Below, piece after piece: positions 1 to 9,580 of a stretch of 39,106 bases of DNA (position 1 is the stretch's first letter; each line of letters starts with the position of its first letter). Under the pieces are notes generated by a model. The model made no database searches, was not told where the DNA came from, and saw only the letters and a program-made list of their open reading frames with translations. The stretch covers positions 1 to 39,106 of the forward strand of contig JADFXW010000006.1 of assembly GCA_015233375.1 (NCBI GenBank), in the 5' to 3' direction. A program made the translations under genes and the position numbers. The stretch is from Candidatus Omnitrophota bacterium (GTDB taxonomy: Bacteria; Omnitrophota; Gorgyraeia; Zapsychrales; Fredricksoniimonadaceae).

Positions 1-19
1 GGTTTAATATATTAAAAAA

Positions 20-96
<77 letters not shown>

Positions 97-256
97 AACT
101 TAACAACGAAAATTAGTTATACCAGACTTTTTCATGGCTGTCGAGAACGATTTGATGGAGACAATATCAATACTATGCTTTGATAGCTTTTCTTTTTGGT
201 AAGGATACGAATCCCTAGAACGACTCCCGGCCAAATTATGGTTTTTTCTCCCGCTT

Positions 257-1177
257 TTAGAGATATTTCACCGATGAAAAATGCCGTCGTATCCCGTTCG
301 TAAATTTAAAAGAAGGGTATCCAAGAACCATGGCGATTGAAGGATGGCGATCATCGGGAATGCCCCATTTGGACATCAATTTTTTATTCCCCTCAAGAGC
401 CGGGGGTACAGTGCCAATAATACAACTTCCCAGGCCCAATGATTCTGCAGCCAAGGTCATGAAACTACAGGCAATCGTGCTGTCTACAGTATCCTTCATA
501 GGATAATGGAACATAATAACACAAGGAGCGTTATAAAACAGATAATCACTCGCCTGTTTGCGTCCTTCGAGTATTTCAACAGTAACAGGAAGTACATAGT
601 CTCGCATCAGAGCGCGGGTTGGCTTGTCCATTATCAAACGCATCATCAACGCCCCGGCAGGTGTCCTGAAAAACAACCATTTCTTAAATACTGCACACAA
701 ATCTGCAGCCAGTGCCTGCACACGCTTTTTATCATTGATGATAACAACCCCCACTTCAGTAGGCGGAAAACCCATGGGAGCTGTCGCGGCCATAGCCACA
801 AGTCTCTGGATCACCTGAGATTCGATCGGCTTATCCTCATAAATACGAATACTCCGCCGGGCATCCATCAGATCTTGCAAACTGTCCGCGCCCGCACGCT
901 CTGAAACTGGGCTAAGCAAGAAAGCATCCTCTTTTTTAAGGCCACGGCCAGATACGCTTACCGCACCTGTAGGGCAAACGGCCATGCAATGGCCGCAGGC
1001 AATACAACCAAAATCACGGCACTTCACAACCACGGGCTTGCCTTGCCTATCTTGAATGCTCATGGTGGGACATATTTGTACGCATTGACCACAGTTCGTA
1101 CAAAGTTCTTGATTGATTAAAGGCTGCCCCCATTCCACTGTTGAAGATACCTCGAATTGTTGTTTGACGCCTAGCAT
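257..1177 (-). CDS. Nitroreductase family protein with N-terminal 2x[4Fe-4S] ferredoxin domain
   Basis: CTNCGQCVQICP and CIACGHCMAVCP cluster motifs followed by MDARRSIRIYEDKPI, typical of nitroreductases. Confidence 0.9.
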   Translation of the reverse strand: MLGVKQQFEVSSTVEWGQPLINQELCTNCGQCVQICPTMSIQDRQGKPVVVKCRDFGCIACGHCMAVCPTGAVSVSGRGLKKEDAFLLSPVSERAGADSLQDLMDARRSIRIYEDKPIESQVIQRLVAMAATAPMGFPPTEVGVVIINDKKRVQALAADLCAVFKKWLFFRTPAGALMMRLIMDKPTRALMRDYVLPVTVEILEGRKQASDYLFYNAPCVIMFHYPMKDTVDSTIACSFMTLAAESLGLGSCIIGTVPPALEGNKKLMSKWGIPDDRHPSIAMVLGYPSFKFTNGIRRHFSSVKYL

Positions 1178-1196
1178 CTCTTGTCCCCCAGAAAGA

Positions 1197-1643
1197 TTAC
1201 TTAAACGCGACTAACAGTGCCCCTAAACTCATAAGAACAACGCCTCCCCACTGGTAAAGGCTTAGACGTTCACCTAAGAATAAGACTGAAAGTAACACTG
1301 CAAAAAGAAGACTCAATTTATCAATCGGCGTCACAAGAGAAGCCTGTCCTATTTGTAAAGCCCTAAAATAACATATCCAAGACAACCCTGTCGCAAGGGC
1401 AGACAAAACAAGAAAAACAAAACTTTTTGTACTTAGCGAAAATGGATTGACCCATTCACGCCGAACCGCAACCAGGACAATCAGAAACATAATAATGACA
1501 ATTGTTCTTATCAAAGTCGCCGTATTTGAAGGCAACCCGGTCACGCCTACTTTCGCAAAGACAGCGGTCAGCCCTGCAAATATAGCTGATCCTAATGCAT
1601 AAACTTGCCAGTCACTTAGCATAAACGCCCTCTTGCCACCCAT
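1197..1643 (-). CDS. EamA/DMT-family transporter, single EamA domain (half-size)
   Basis: 148 aa hydrophobic; GSAIFAGLTAVFAKVGVTGLPSNTATLIRT and FLGERLSLYQWGGVVLMSLGALLVA are EamA-like. Confidence 0.85.
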   Translation of the reverse strand: MGGKRAFMLSDWQVYALGSAIFAGLTAVFAKVGVTGLPSNTATLIRTIVIIMFLIVLVAVRREWVNPFSLSTKSFVFLVLSALATGLSWICYFRALQIGQASLVTPIDKLSLLFAVLLSVLFLGERLSLYQWGGVVLMSLGALLVAFK

Positions 1644-1775
1644 AAGATGAAATAATCTCTTTTTTTTTATTTCTCCTATGATTTGTTAGCTTTCATTTTA
1701 ACATTATTTATCAGATTGTGACATCAAATCGCGTTCCTTATATATGCCTGAACTTCGAATTAGAACCAACCCGTT

Positions 1776-4700
1776 CTAAAATGCGCCAGGCCCATCTAAG
1801 AATCGTCGCAGACTCATCAGAGGATACCAACCGATTATATCTGGAGACAATCCTACGATAGGTTTTAGGGAATGCAACATGGCCCTATCAAAACGCCATT
1901 GGATGCGACCATGAGAGACTTGCGTTTGTAAATCCTTATCTGCGCGGCTTAGGTCAATACCCCCCTTATAGCCCAAAGCTAAAGCATTGGCCTTCATAGC
2001 CCCATTTCTGCCCAAAGGATGCCCCCCTTCTTCATCTATAAAATGAATTCTTTGTTTCAAACTTTCCGGAAAGTCTTTTTTGCCCAAGACAAGGACAAAA
2101 GGACGGCCACTATACGTCCTGAATTCTTTTTCCAAAACTCTTAGAAACTGCATTTGTGGAAAAAGTGTCGTCTCATAATCTAATCGATTCTCCTGAAGCC
2201 ATCGACTAAATTGTTGTTGATCGAAATGAAAATATCCCTTTAAGTTTATCGAACTTTGAATCTGTCCCAATTGCTTTGTTGCCAAATACTGTAGGACATG
2301 TTCCATATCTTTGGTATCCTGTCTGCCTGCCACGACCAAACAATACGTCTCCAAGCCTACAGGCGTAATCTGATAAATATCTGTATCAGTCCCATGATAA
2401 ACCCTTTCCCAGCGACCATTCAAAAATCTCATATTATTTTGTAACCCCATCAATGATCTTCCCTCTAAATCTGTGTCTCCTTTAGCCTGAATCAACACAT
2501 AAAAGCCTGGCCATCCAAAATTTCTATACTGTTGTAAATTCATAAAAAACTCATCCTGTGGCACAGGCAAATTGGTCATGGGCACCAATCCCACGTGTCG
2601 GTCACTTTGACTAATAACATGAAAGTGGACACTTGCTGTTATATCAAAGAGTCCAGGAGAAGCTAAAACTTGAGAAAGAGTCACCGGGGAACCATCTTCT
2701 ACGTGTCCATAAAACCGCATAGGCTCCTTCTGATTATCTAATTCATCAAATGAACGATTTCCATAATCAAAAGTAATCACATACCCCTTTTTTATGACAG
2801 AGCCGATCTTTTTAATCCAATCCATGGCCTGCAAATTGACAGCGAAGGTGCGTCCTTGGGCTCGTTTCTCCCAATCTTTTTCATCCTTGCCTCCCAAAAG
2901 CAGCTTTAAGTATTCCATAATTTTAGGATCACTGCATTTTTGCCAGGTCTCATATAACTCGCCTTGAGAAGTGGCGCCAATATAGGATTCAAGAATATTT
3001 CCATTTTCAAATTTAATTCTACGTACGGGAAAGGTATCAGGAAGCTCATTAGAAATAAAAACACCTTGTACCCCTGAAAAACTTTTATCAACATCAAGAG
3101 CTGACCCTTCTTTCCAGAACACTTTAATCCTTGTTTCTGGAACCCCCAAGGAAATGTCTTCAGGTATAGGGATTTTATTGTCACGGAAAAGATCTTTTTG
3201 AATTTTAATAAGTTCGGGGCTAATCTCAAGGATAGTATACTTAATAGCCTGATACAATGAAGGGTATTCTTCTTCTATTTCCTTCAAAATATCCCGCGCC
3301 AAAATTCCTGTACCCGCTCCCATTTCTATAACCTCAAAATGTGCAGGAGAGCCCATATTCTCCCACATTTCATTCAATTGTTTGGCTACCCCCCTGCCAA
3401 AATAAGGGGACATTTTAATAGGAGCTGTATTAAAATCGTTTTTTTCTTCTGAATCTTGTGTCCCAAATTTGACGGCGCCTGAGGTATAAAATCCCAATTG
3501 CGGTGCATATAAACTCATCCTCATGAATTGTTCAAATGGGATAGCTCCTTCGTTTTGATGGATCTCCTTGATGATAAGCTGCTTTAGAGCATCCAGTCTT
3601 TTGGAATCATCCGCCTTGTGTAACATGGCCCTGTTATTCCCCGCAGAACGCATAGCCGCAGTAACCACCACTTCCCCAGAAGTAACAGCATTGTTGATTT
3701 GTAAAAGAACTTCCTGAGGAGCTGTTTTACTATCAAAAACAACCATTGCAGCTCCATATCCAAGGTTCGTTTCTTCTCCTTTTTCAAAGAAATGCAGGGA
3801 AACTCCTCCTGAAAAATATTTCCTTGGAATGGTCTTTTGAGTTGCAAGGTCTTGTTCTTCTTTAATGTAGTTGTAGACGCCTTTTTTGAAGGCCTGGAGG
3901 TAGCGTTGGTAGATGAGTTCGATGTCATTTGGGGCATTCTTACGTGTTGTTTTCACATTCAACGCTCTTTCGCTTGGCCACGCCATTGCCCTGGTTGGCA
4001 ACGCTAAAATAACACTTTGTTTATATTCCACACCGATAACCTTATTTTTATCCGCGTATACTTGAGATAAAATACTGTCCTTAATTTTCTTCTTGTACCA
4101 CGTGGCTAATATTAATGAATTGTATACTTGTCGTAATTGAGCAAAATTCTTGTTTTCATTAACCTCTTTTGTCAGTTGTGGAATAACGATTTCGCGGATA
4201 ATTTTTGAGCCCAAGGCGTTGATTTCTCTGATTGGCGTACGGGGGTTTCCCTGGGATGCTTTCATATTCAATGCTACTTCGCCAGGCAACGTGCTTGGGG
4301 ACACGTCCCTGAAAAACGGGACATGTCCCCTGGTTGGCATTAGGTTTTTACTCATAGCTAAATAATCCTCTTCAAGCATCACCTTTAATTTTGCCTCAAC
4401 CACATACGCGGCCCCTGCCTTTTCATTCTCAAACACCTCCGCCTTCTCGGGCACTATCCACACCTTGTTAAAGGTGTTCACTGGCACATTCGTTGTCCCA
4501 AAACGCTTCCCTGCTTCTTCATAGACTCGCTTCCAAAATTTCTTGCCAACAGCACCTTCTGGATAAATTAAGGACGCTGTCATTTGCTTTAAGATATAAT
4601 CTTCTGCCAGAAGGTCTCGCCCCATTTCAGTGAGCCCAAAACTATGCGGGATGATACGGTTTTTCTCATAAGGAGAGAGATTGACCCACAAATCTTTTTC

Positions 4701-5057
4701 TGGGATTGTTATGCTGGCCAGGAAGTATTTGATGAGTTTGGTGACTTCGTTCTTTTGTTGTTGGTTCTGGATTCCCGCTTTCGCGGGAATGACAGAAGAA
4801 GAACCAGGAATGACATTAGACTCACAGGGAATGACACCTCTGTCACCTGTATCCAAAACAAAATCAAAACGAAATGGATTATCTGGATAAACCTTAAGGC
4901 CTTTGAGGATGGGAGGATTAAATACCGAACTTTCATGCACCAGGACACCAGGCTTGGGCAATACCCACTCATCTGCTTGGGACAATGGCGTAAAATCTAA
5001 AAAATTAGCCATGAATACCCATAAAATAAAAAGATGAAGAATAAATGATTTATTCAC
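1776..5057 (-). CDS. Large exported multidomain protein with a MidA/NDUFAF7-type (COG1565-like) SAM-dependent methyltransferase domain
   Basis: 1093 aa; N-terminal signal-like segment; IIKEIHQNEGAIPFEQFMRMSLYAPQLGFYTSG and VIEMGAGTGILARDILKE match the MidA-family signature. N-terminal region is of unknown function and contains repeat-derived segments. Confidence 0.75.
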   Translation of the reverse strand: MNKSFILHLFILWVFMANFLDFTPLSQADEWVLPKPGVLVHESSVFNPPILKGLKVYPDNPFRFDFVLDTGDRGVIPCESNVIPGSSSVIPAKAGIQNQQQKNEVTKLIKYFLASITIPEKDLWVNLSPYEKNRIIPHSFGLTEMGRDLLAEDYILKQMTASLIYPEGAVGKKFWKRVYEEAGKRFGTTNVPVNTFNKVWIVPEKAEVFENEKAGAAYVVEAKLKVMLEEDYLAMSKNLMPTRGHVPFFRDVSPSTLPGEVALNMKASQGNPRTPIREINALGSKIIREIVIPQLTKEVNENKNFAQLRQVYNSLILATWYKKKIKDSILSQVYADKNKVIGVEYKQSVILALPTRAMAWPSERALNVKTTRKNAPNDIELIYQRYLQAFKKGVYNYIKEEQDLATQKTIPRKYFSGGVSLHFFEKGEETNLGYGAAMVVFDSKTAPQEVLLQINNAVTSGEVVVTAAMRSAGNNRAMLHKADDSKRLDALKQLIIKEIHQNEGAIPFEQFMRMSLYAPQLGFYTSGAVKFGTQDSEEKNDFNTAPIKMSPYFGRGVAKQLNEMWENMGSPAHFEVIEMGAGTGILARDILKEIEEEYPSLYQAIKYTILEISPELIKIQKDLFRDNKIPIPEDISLGVPETRIKVFWKEGSALDVDKSFSGVQGVFISNELPDTFPVRRIKFENGNILESYIGATSQGELYETWQKCSDPKIMEYLKLLLGGKDEKDWEKRAQGRTFAVNLQAMDWIKKIGSVIKKGYVITFDYGNRSFDELDNQKEPMRFYGHVEDGSPVTLSQVLASPGLFDITASVHFHVISQSDRHVGLVPMTNLPVPQDEFFMNLQQYRNFGWPGFYVLIQAKGDTDLEGRSLMGLQNNMRFLNGRWERVYHGTDTDIYQITPVGLETYCLVVAGRQDTKDMEHVLQYLATKQLGQIQSSINLKGYFHFDQQQFSRWLQENRLDYETTLFPQMQFLRVLEKEFRTYSGRPFVLVLGKKDFPESLKQRIHFIDEEGGHPLGRNGAMKANALALGYKGGIDLSRADKDLQTQVSHGRIQWRFDRAMLHSLKPIVGLSPDIIGWYPLMSLRRFLDGPGAF

Positions 5058-5212
5058 GATGTTCCCTATTTCTGAATTATCCCGGATTTTGCCATTAACA
5101 CTTCAAAGTATAAAATATTTATACTATAAAAAGCAACAGGAAGACGTTGAAAGAGAGAGGAAAATTGAATGGGGGGACTATTTTAAAAAGACTATTCAAA
5201 TTCTAAAGATGT

Positions 5213-6478
5213 TTATGTCATAAACAAATGTTTCAGATTCATGACATCACGAAATGGAATGACACCTAACATCTTACCTTCTTTATCAGTCACCGGCAAA
5301 GCGCGAAAGCCGTAACGGGCAAACATTTCAGAAGCATCTTTTAACGTGCTATCCACACCAAGGCTGATGACCTTGCTTGTCATCATATCTTTAAGACAAA
5401 CCTTTGCATCCACCGAAAGAAGCTCCTTTAAATCAACCACACCCAATAAATAGCCTTTATCATCCAGGACATAAATGTACATAATGACATCCTTGCCCTT
5501 GGCCTGCTGTTGAAATTCGGATCTCACCTCTTCTGCCGTCATCTCAGGAGAAAATCTTAAATATTCACTAACCGCAAAATCTTCTATCTTTTCCTCTTGT
5601 TTCTCCAAAATACTTCTTATTTTTACTGCATTTTCATTATTCAACAATTTAAGAAGCACATTGACCTCGCCCCACGGTAAAACAGAAAGAATGTCCGCAG
5701 CCTGGCCTGGAGTCATATCATTAATAAGCTGGGCTGCCCTTTCTTTTTTTAAGGAAGCGACCAGGTCTCTTTGAATACGAGGGTCTAACTCCTCAAGGGT
5801 ATCAGACGCATGTTCTGTATCCAATTCCTTAAAAATTTCCATACGCTCTCTGGGGCCTAATTCCTCCAAAATATCCGCAATATCAACCGGCGACATTTCA
5901 GCAACTTGATCCTTTAAGACCTTTAATTTCAAATCCCCTTTAAAACTGCTTATCTCTTCTGGCAAGGGCTCCACATAACTCCAAGCCACGGCTTGTTCCC
6001 CAATCTTTAAAGCAAGTGTACTGATAAAATCAGCAAGCCCGCCTAAGCCAACACGCCGAAGAAGCCCATTTTTACTTAGGTCCACACCTGTCACATAGAG
6101 ACGACCTTTATTAAGAACCATTTTCACATCATAAACAACCTCAACCTCCCTGCCTTCTGTATCGAACACCTTTTTATCAAGGATATAATCTTTTAAGAGC
6201 ACCGCACCTTCCGCTGGAGTAACCGTATAGTCCTCAACGGATTCTATATCGATGACGATACTTTTAGGCTCAATGGAGCAAACCTTCTCCCATGGAACTA
6301 AAAGCTGCGGATCCCCCATAGGCCGTTCAATAATCAAATGGGTCACATCAGCAAATTTTTCACGATCGATGATAACAAAATCACTTAACTTGCCCACCCG
6401 CTTTTGAGAGGACAGATAGACATTAGTATTGACGATCCCGCTCAAAAAAAACGTTTTTTCATGACCGTTCATAATCAA
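5213..6478 (-). CDS. PRC-barrel + MgtE N-terminal domain + tandem CBS domains; no MgtE membrane domain
   Basis: MSPVDIADILEELGPRERMEIFKELDTEHASDTLEELDP (MgtE-N) and DMMTSKVISLGVDSTLKDASEMFARYGFRALPVTDKEGKMLGVIPFRDVMNL (CBS). Ends without transmembrane helices. Confidence 0.9.
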   Translation of the reverse strand: MIMNGHEKTFFLSGIVNTNVYLSSQKRVGKLSDFVIIDREKFADVTHLIIERPMGDPQLLVPWEKVCSIEPKSIVIDIESVEDYTVTPAEGAVLLKDYILDKKVFDTEGREVEVVYDVKMVLNKGRLYVTGVDLSKNGLLRRVGLGGLADFISTLALKIGEQAVAWSYVEPLPEEISSFKGDLKLKVLKDQVAEMSPVDIADILEELGPRERMEIFKELDTEHASDTLEELDPRIQRDLVASLKKERAAQLINDMTPGQAADILSVLPWGEVNVLLKLLNNENAVKIRSILEKQEEKIEDFAVSEYLRFSPEMTAEEVRSEFQQQAKGKDVIMYIYVLDDKGYLLGVVDLKELLSVDAKVCLKDMMTSKVISLGVDSTLKDASEMFARYGFRALPVTDKEGKMLGVIPFRDVMNLKHLFMT

Positions 6479-6660
6479 CCCTTTTTAATCGACACAAACA
6501 GTTTAAAAAAGAGTAACCCGACTAATAAAAGCAGATAAAGCCGCAAGCAGAACAAAGCAACCTTGGTGGCCTTGTTTGTTTTGAGGGCTGGTTTTGCGTA
6601 TTTCTTATTAATCGCCCTAATGGTTTCAACCAAATCATGGATAGCTTTTTTAATTCCCAT
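6475..6660 (-). CDS. Small single-TM protein between the permease and the MgtE-N/CBS gene
   Basis: 61 aa, ATGA overlap with the downstream CDS; hydrophobic segment VALFCLRLYLLLLVGLLFFKLFV. Confidence 0.7.
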   Translation of the reverse strand: MGIKKAIHDLVETIRAINKKYAKPALKTNKATKVALFCLRLYLLLLVGLLFFKLFVSIKKG

Positions 6661-6670
6661 ATCTTATTTC

Positions 6671-7942
6671 CTATTTAAATAAATTTGGGAACAGGGTGGT
6701 TATCCCAAACAAGGTTGATAAGACGATAATAAGCGCTACAATAGAAATATTCATGATATTATCAAATAAGGTGTTCTTTAATTTACCCATCGTCTCTTCA
6801 TCATTAAGCAATAAAATCAAAAACACTAACGCGGCCGGCAATAAGGTCACCGCGATAACCTGAACAAAAAGAGTAATTAAAACAAGCGGCGCCCCTGGTA
6901 TTAAGACGACCGTTCCTGCCGTAATAAGCGCAAAAAAATAAAATATATAAAACCAGGGAGCTTCTCTCACTTTATAGTTAAGTGAATGGGCCCATCCAAA
7001 AACCTCACCAAAGGCCCAGGAACTAGCCAGGGAGATACAAACTGCCCCCAAAAGACCTGCATCAAAAAGACCTATCGCCAGCAAAGTCCCAAGGTATTTA
7101 TTAACCCCCATCAATTTTTGCGCCGCTTGGCCTGCGTCCGTCACATTAGATCCTACCAAAACCGTACCTGTTACAATGATAATAAAAACAGCGACCAATA
7201 CTGTAAATAATGCTCCTATGGCCGTATCTATTTTCCCGCAGGTAATATCCTTTATCTGCATGTTCTTATCCACAACCGCGCTTTGCTGGAAAAAAATCAT
7301 CCATGGGGCAATGGTGGTCCCAATATTGGCCATCAACATAAAAAACAATTCATTGGTCAGGCCACCAGGAGGCATATGAGGAATAACAGAATTACAAAGG
7401 ACATCACTCCACGAAGGATGGATAATAAATGCTGCAGGAATATAAATCAAATTCAAGGCACAAAAACCCATGACAATTTTTTCCCATGTCCAATAACGCC
7501 CTTGCAAGACCATCCAACCCATCAGCAAACACACGGTAATAACAGTCAACAATCTCGGTATGTGGAATATGCCAAGAGCTGCTGTCATACCGATAAACTC
7601 AGTAACCAAGGTCAGCCAATCGGTGAGTATCAAATCAAAAAGCGAAAACCATCCCCAAAAAGGACCAAAGGCATGAAAAATCGCTTCCGCATGCCCTCGT
7701 TTAGTTACTGCACCAAGTCGAACAGTCATTTCCTGCACGAAATACGCGATGGGGCCCAAAATAATTAAGAACCATAATAAATGAAGGCCATATTTCGCAC
7801 CTGTCACCGCATAGGTCGTGATACCACCCGCATCATTATCTGCGACCATCACGATGATGCCAGGCCCCGCCAGAATCAAATACAGTTTCAAGGCCTTCCA
7901 TAACCGACGGTATTTATAAAATAAATTAGCCCAGATATTCAT
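6671..7942 (-). CDS. NRAMP-family divalent metal transporter, atypical (NRMT-like)
   Basis: 423 aa polytopic; AGPGIIVMVADNDAGGITTYAVTGAKYGLHLLW corresponds to NRAMP TM1; IGTTIAPWMIFFQQSAVVDK corresponds to TM6. Confidence 0.88.
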   Translation of the reverse strand: MNIWANLFYKYRRLWKALKLYLILAGPGIIVMVADNDAGGITTYAVTGAKYGLHLLWFLIILGPIAYFVQEMTVRLGAVTKRGHAEAIFHAFGPFWGWFSLFDLILTDWLTLVTEFIGMTAALGIFHIPRLLTVITVCLLMGWMVLQGRYWTWEKIVMGFCALNLIYIPAAFIIHPSWSDVLCNSVIPHMPPGGLTNELFFMLMANIGTTIAPWMIFFQQSAVVDKNMQIKDITCGKIDTAIGALFTVLVAVFIIIVTGTVLVGSNVTDAGQAAQKLMGVNKYLGTLLAIGLFDAGLLGAVCISLASSWAFGEVFGWAHSLNYKVREAPWFYIFYFFALITAGTVVLIPGAPLVLITLFVQVIAVTLLPAALVFLILLLNDEETMGKLKNTLFDNIMNISIVALIIVLSTLFGITTLFPNLFK

Positions 7943-7981
7943 AAATTTCCATCCAACTTGATTCCCAATCTTCCAAAAAAA

Positions 7982-8059
<78 letters not shown>

Positions 8060-8071
8060 ATCACCATATAT

Positions 8072-9559
8072 TTAATATTTGTCTCGGTATGGCTCTAAAG
8101 TTTTTAAATATTCAACCGGAGGATTATACCCTAAAGATTGGGCTTCTGCCAGATAATGTATGGCTTCTTTAAAATCCCTGGACTTAAACGACAAAATAGA
8201 TAAATTGACATAAGCATCCTGATGACGGTGATTGATAACCACTGTTTTTAAATAAGCGGCAATAGCCTCTGCATTTTGACCTAAATTCGCGTACACATTA
8301 CCCAAATTATAATAAGCTTCCGCGTTTTTGGGGTCAACCTCCACCGCTTTTTCATAATAATTGATGGATTCCCTTAACTCACCTTGGGATTCACTTAAAT
8401 AGCCTAAATTAAAATAAGCACTTGCATTATCAGGCGCTAAATCAATAACCTTCAGATAAAATTGACGGGCTTTGAGCTTGTCCCCTAAGGCATTCCAAAT
8501 GAGACCTTGATTGAGATACCCGGAAACATTTTTCGGATGTAGATGCACCAAGCGTTCATAAACCCTCAAAGCAATCTTTAAATTACCTGTATCACGATAA
8601 AGATTAGCCAAATTATGCAACGCCCCTTCATGATTAGGATCTATTTGAAGGGCCTTGGCATAAAAACGAATAGCTTCCTCTTTACCTCCCACCTGCTCAT
8701 ATAATAAAGCTAAATTGTAGTAATCTGCGGCATTATACTTTTTTCGTTTAGATAATTGTTCAAAGTCAGCCAACACCTCTTCACGTTTTTCTTTATAAAG
8801 AACATTACTCGGATTATCCACAATCGCACGGCCATAAGCCTGGACAAGGGCAATATCAATCTTCTCATCATCAGGAAACATCGTCAAAAGACGAGAATAC
8901 GTGGACACAGCCTCTTGAGGCTTGCCTAACATCCTAAAAGCTTCTCCCAAGTCCAAATAAGCCTCAGGCAATTGAGGATTAATTTCAATCATCTTCTCCA
9001 ATAATGGAATAGCCTTGTCCCATTGCTTCTGTTCTTTGGCAAGTAAAGCCATCCCTTCATAAGCCCTTATAGAATGCTGGTCTTTCATCGCTGCTTGCTG
9101 ATAAAATGTGTTAGCAGCAGTGAAGTCTCCCCTTTTCTTATACGCATCCCCTAAATTATTAAAATTCTCTGCAAAGGGATGCCTTTTGGCTTCATAGGTC
9201 CAAAAAGTAACCGCGGATTGACGTACACTTATCTCAAAAATACTGCTCCAAATAATAAAACACCCAAAAACACCAATCCCCATCCAAAACAGGACGCGCA
9301 CAATCATTTCTTGTGATTTTAAAAAGCAATAAAACCGAGGGGTCATTGCGGCTAAAAGAAAGAAAAACACAAACGAGGCTACATATAATCCTATGAAACG
9401 AAAAGGCCCCCATACCAAAAAAACAGAAGGTTGGGAAATAAAAAAAAGAAAAACAAAGAAAGAAACCCAGGCTTTAGTAATTTTTAAATAACGCGCGAAA
9501 AGCACAAACAAAACCGAACATATACAATGTCCAGTTAAAGAAAGTAATGAAATATTCAT
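8072..9559 (-). CDS. TPR-repeat membrane protein
   Basis: 495 aa; N-terminal hydrophobic helices followed by many TPR units (e.g. AEAYYNLGNVYANLGQNAEAIAAYLKTVVINHRHQDAY). Confidence 0.9.
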   Translation of the reverse strand: MNISLLSLTGHCICSVLFVLFARYLKITKAWVSFFVFLFFISQPSVFLVWGPFRFIGLYVASFVFFFLLAAMTPRFYCFLKSQEMIVRVLFWMGIGVFGCFIIWSSIFEISVRQSAVTFWTYEAKRHPFAENFNNLGDAYKKRGDFTAANTFYQQAAMKDQHSIRAYEGMALLAKEQKQWDKAIPLLEKMIEINPQLPEAYLDLGEAFRMLGKPQEAVSTYSRLLTMFPDDEKIDIALVQAYGRAIVDNPSNVLYKEKREEVLADFEQLSKRKKYNAADYYNLALLYEQVGGKEEAIRFYAKALQIDPNHEGALHNLANLYRDTGNLKIALRVYERLVHLHPKNVSGYLNQGLIWNALGDKLKARQFYLKVIDLAPDNASAYFNLGYLSESQGELRESINYYEKAVEVDPKNAEAYYNLGNVYANLGQNAEAIAAYLKTVVINHRHQDAYVNLSILSFKSRDFKEAIHYLAEAQSLGYNPPVEYLKTLEPYRDKY

Positions 9560-9580
9560 GGAAATAAGAAGAACCGCGCG

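Noticed and set aside
4644-5000. Plus-strand ORFs containing DSRFRGNDRRRTRNDIRLTGNDT and WIPAFAGMT
   Set aside because: Classic spurious translations of the dRS3-like palindrome and its half-sites on the antisense strand.
5213-6478. Full MgtE magnesium transporter
   Set aside because: The protein ends after the CBS domains and has no transmembrane domain.
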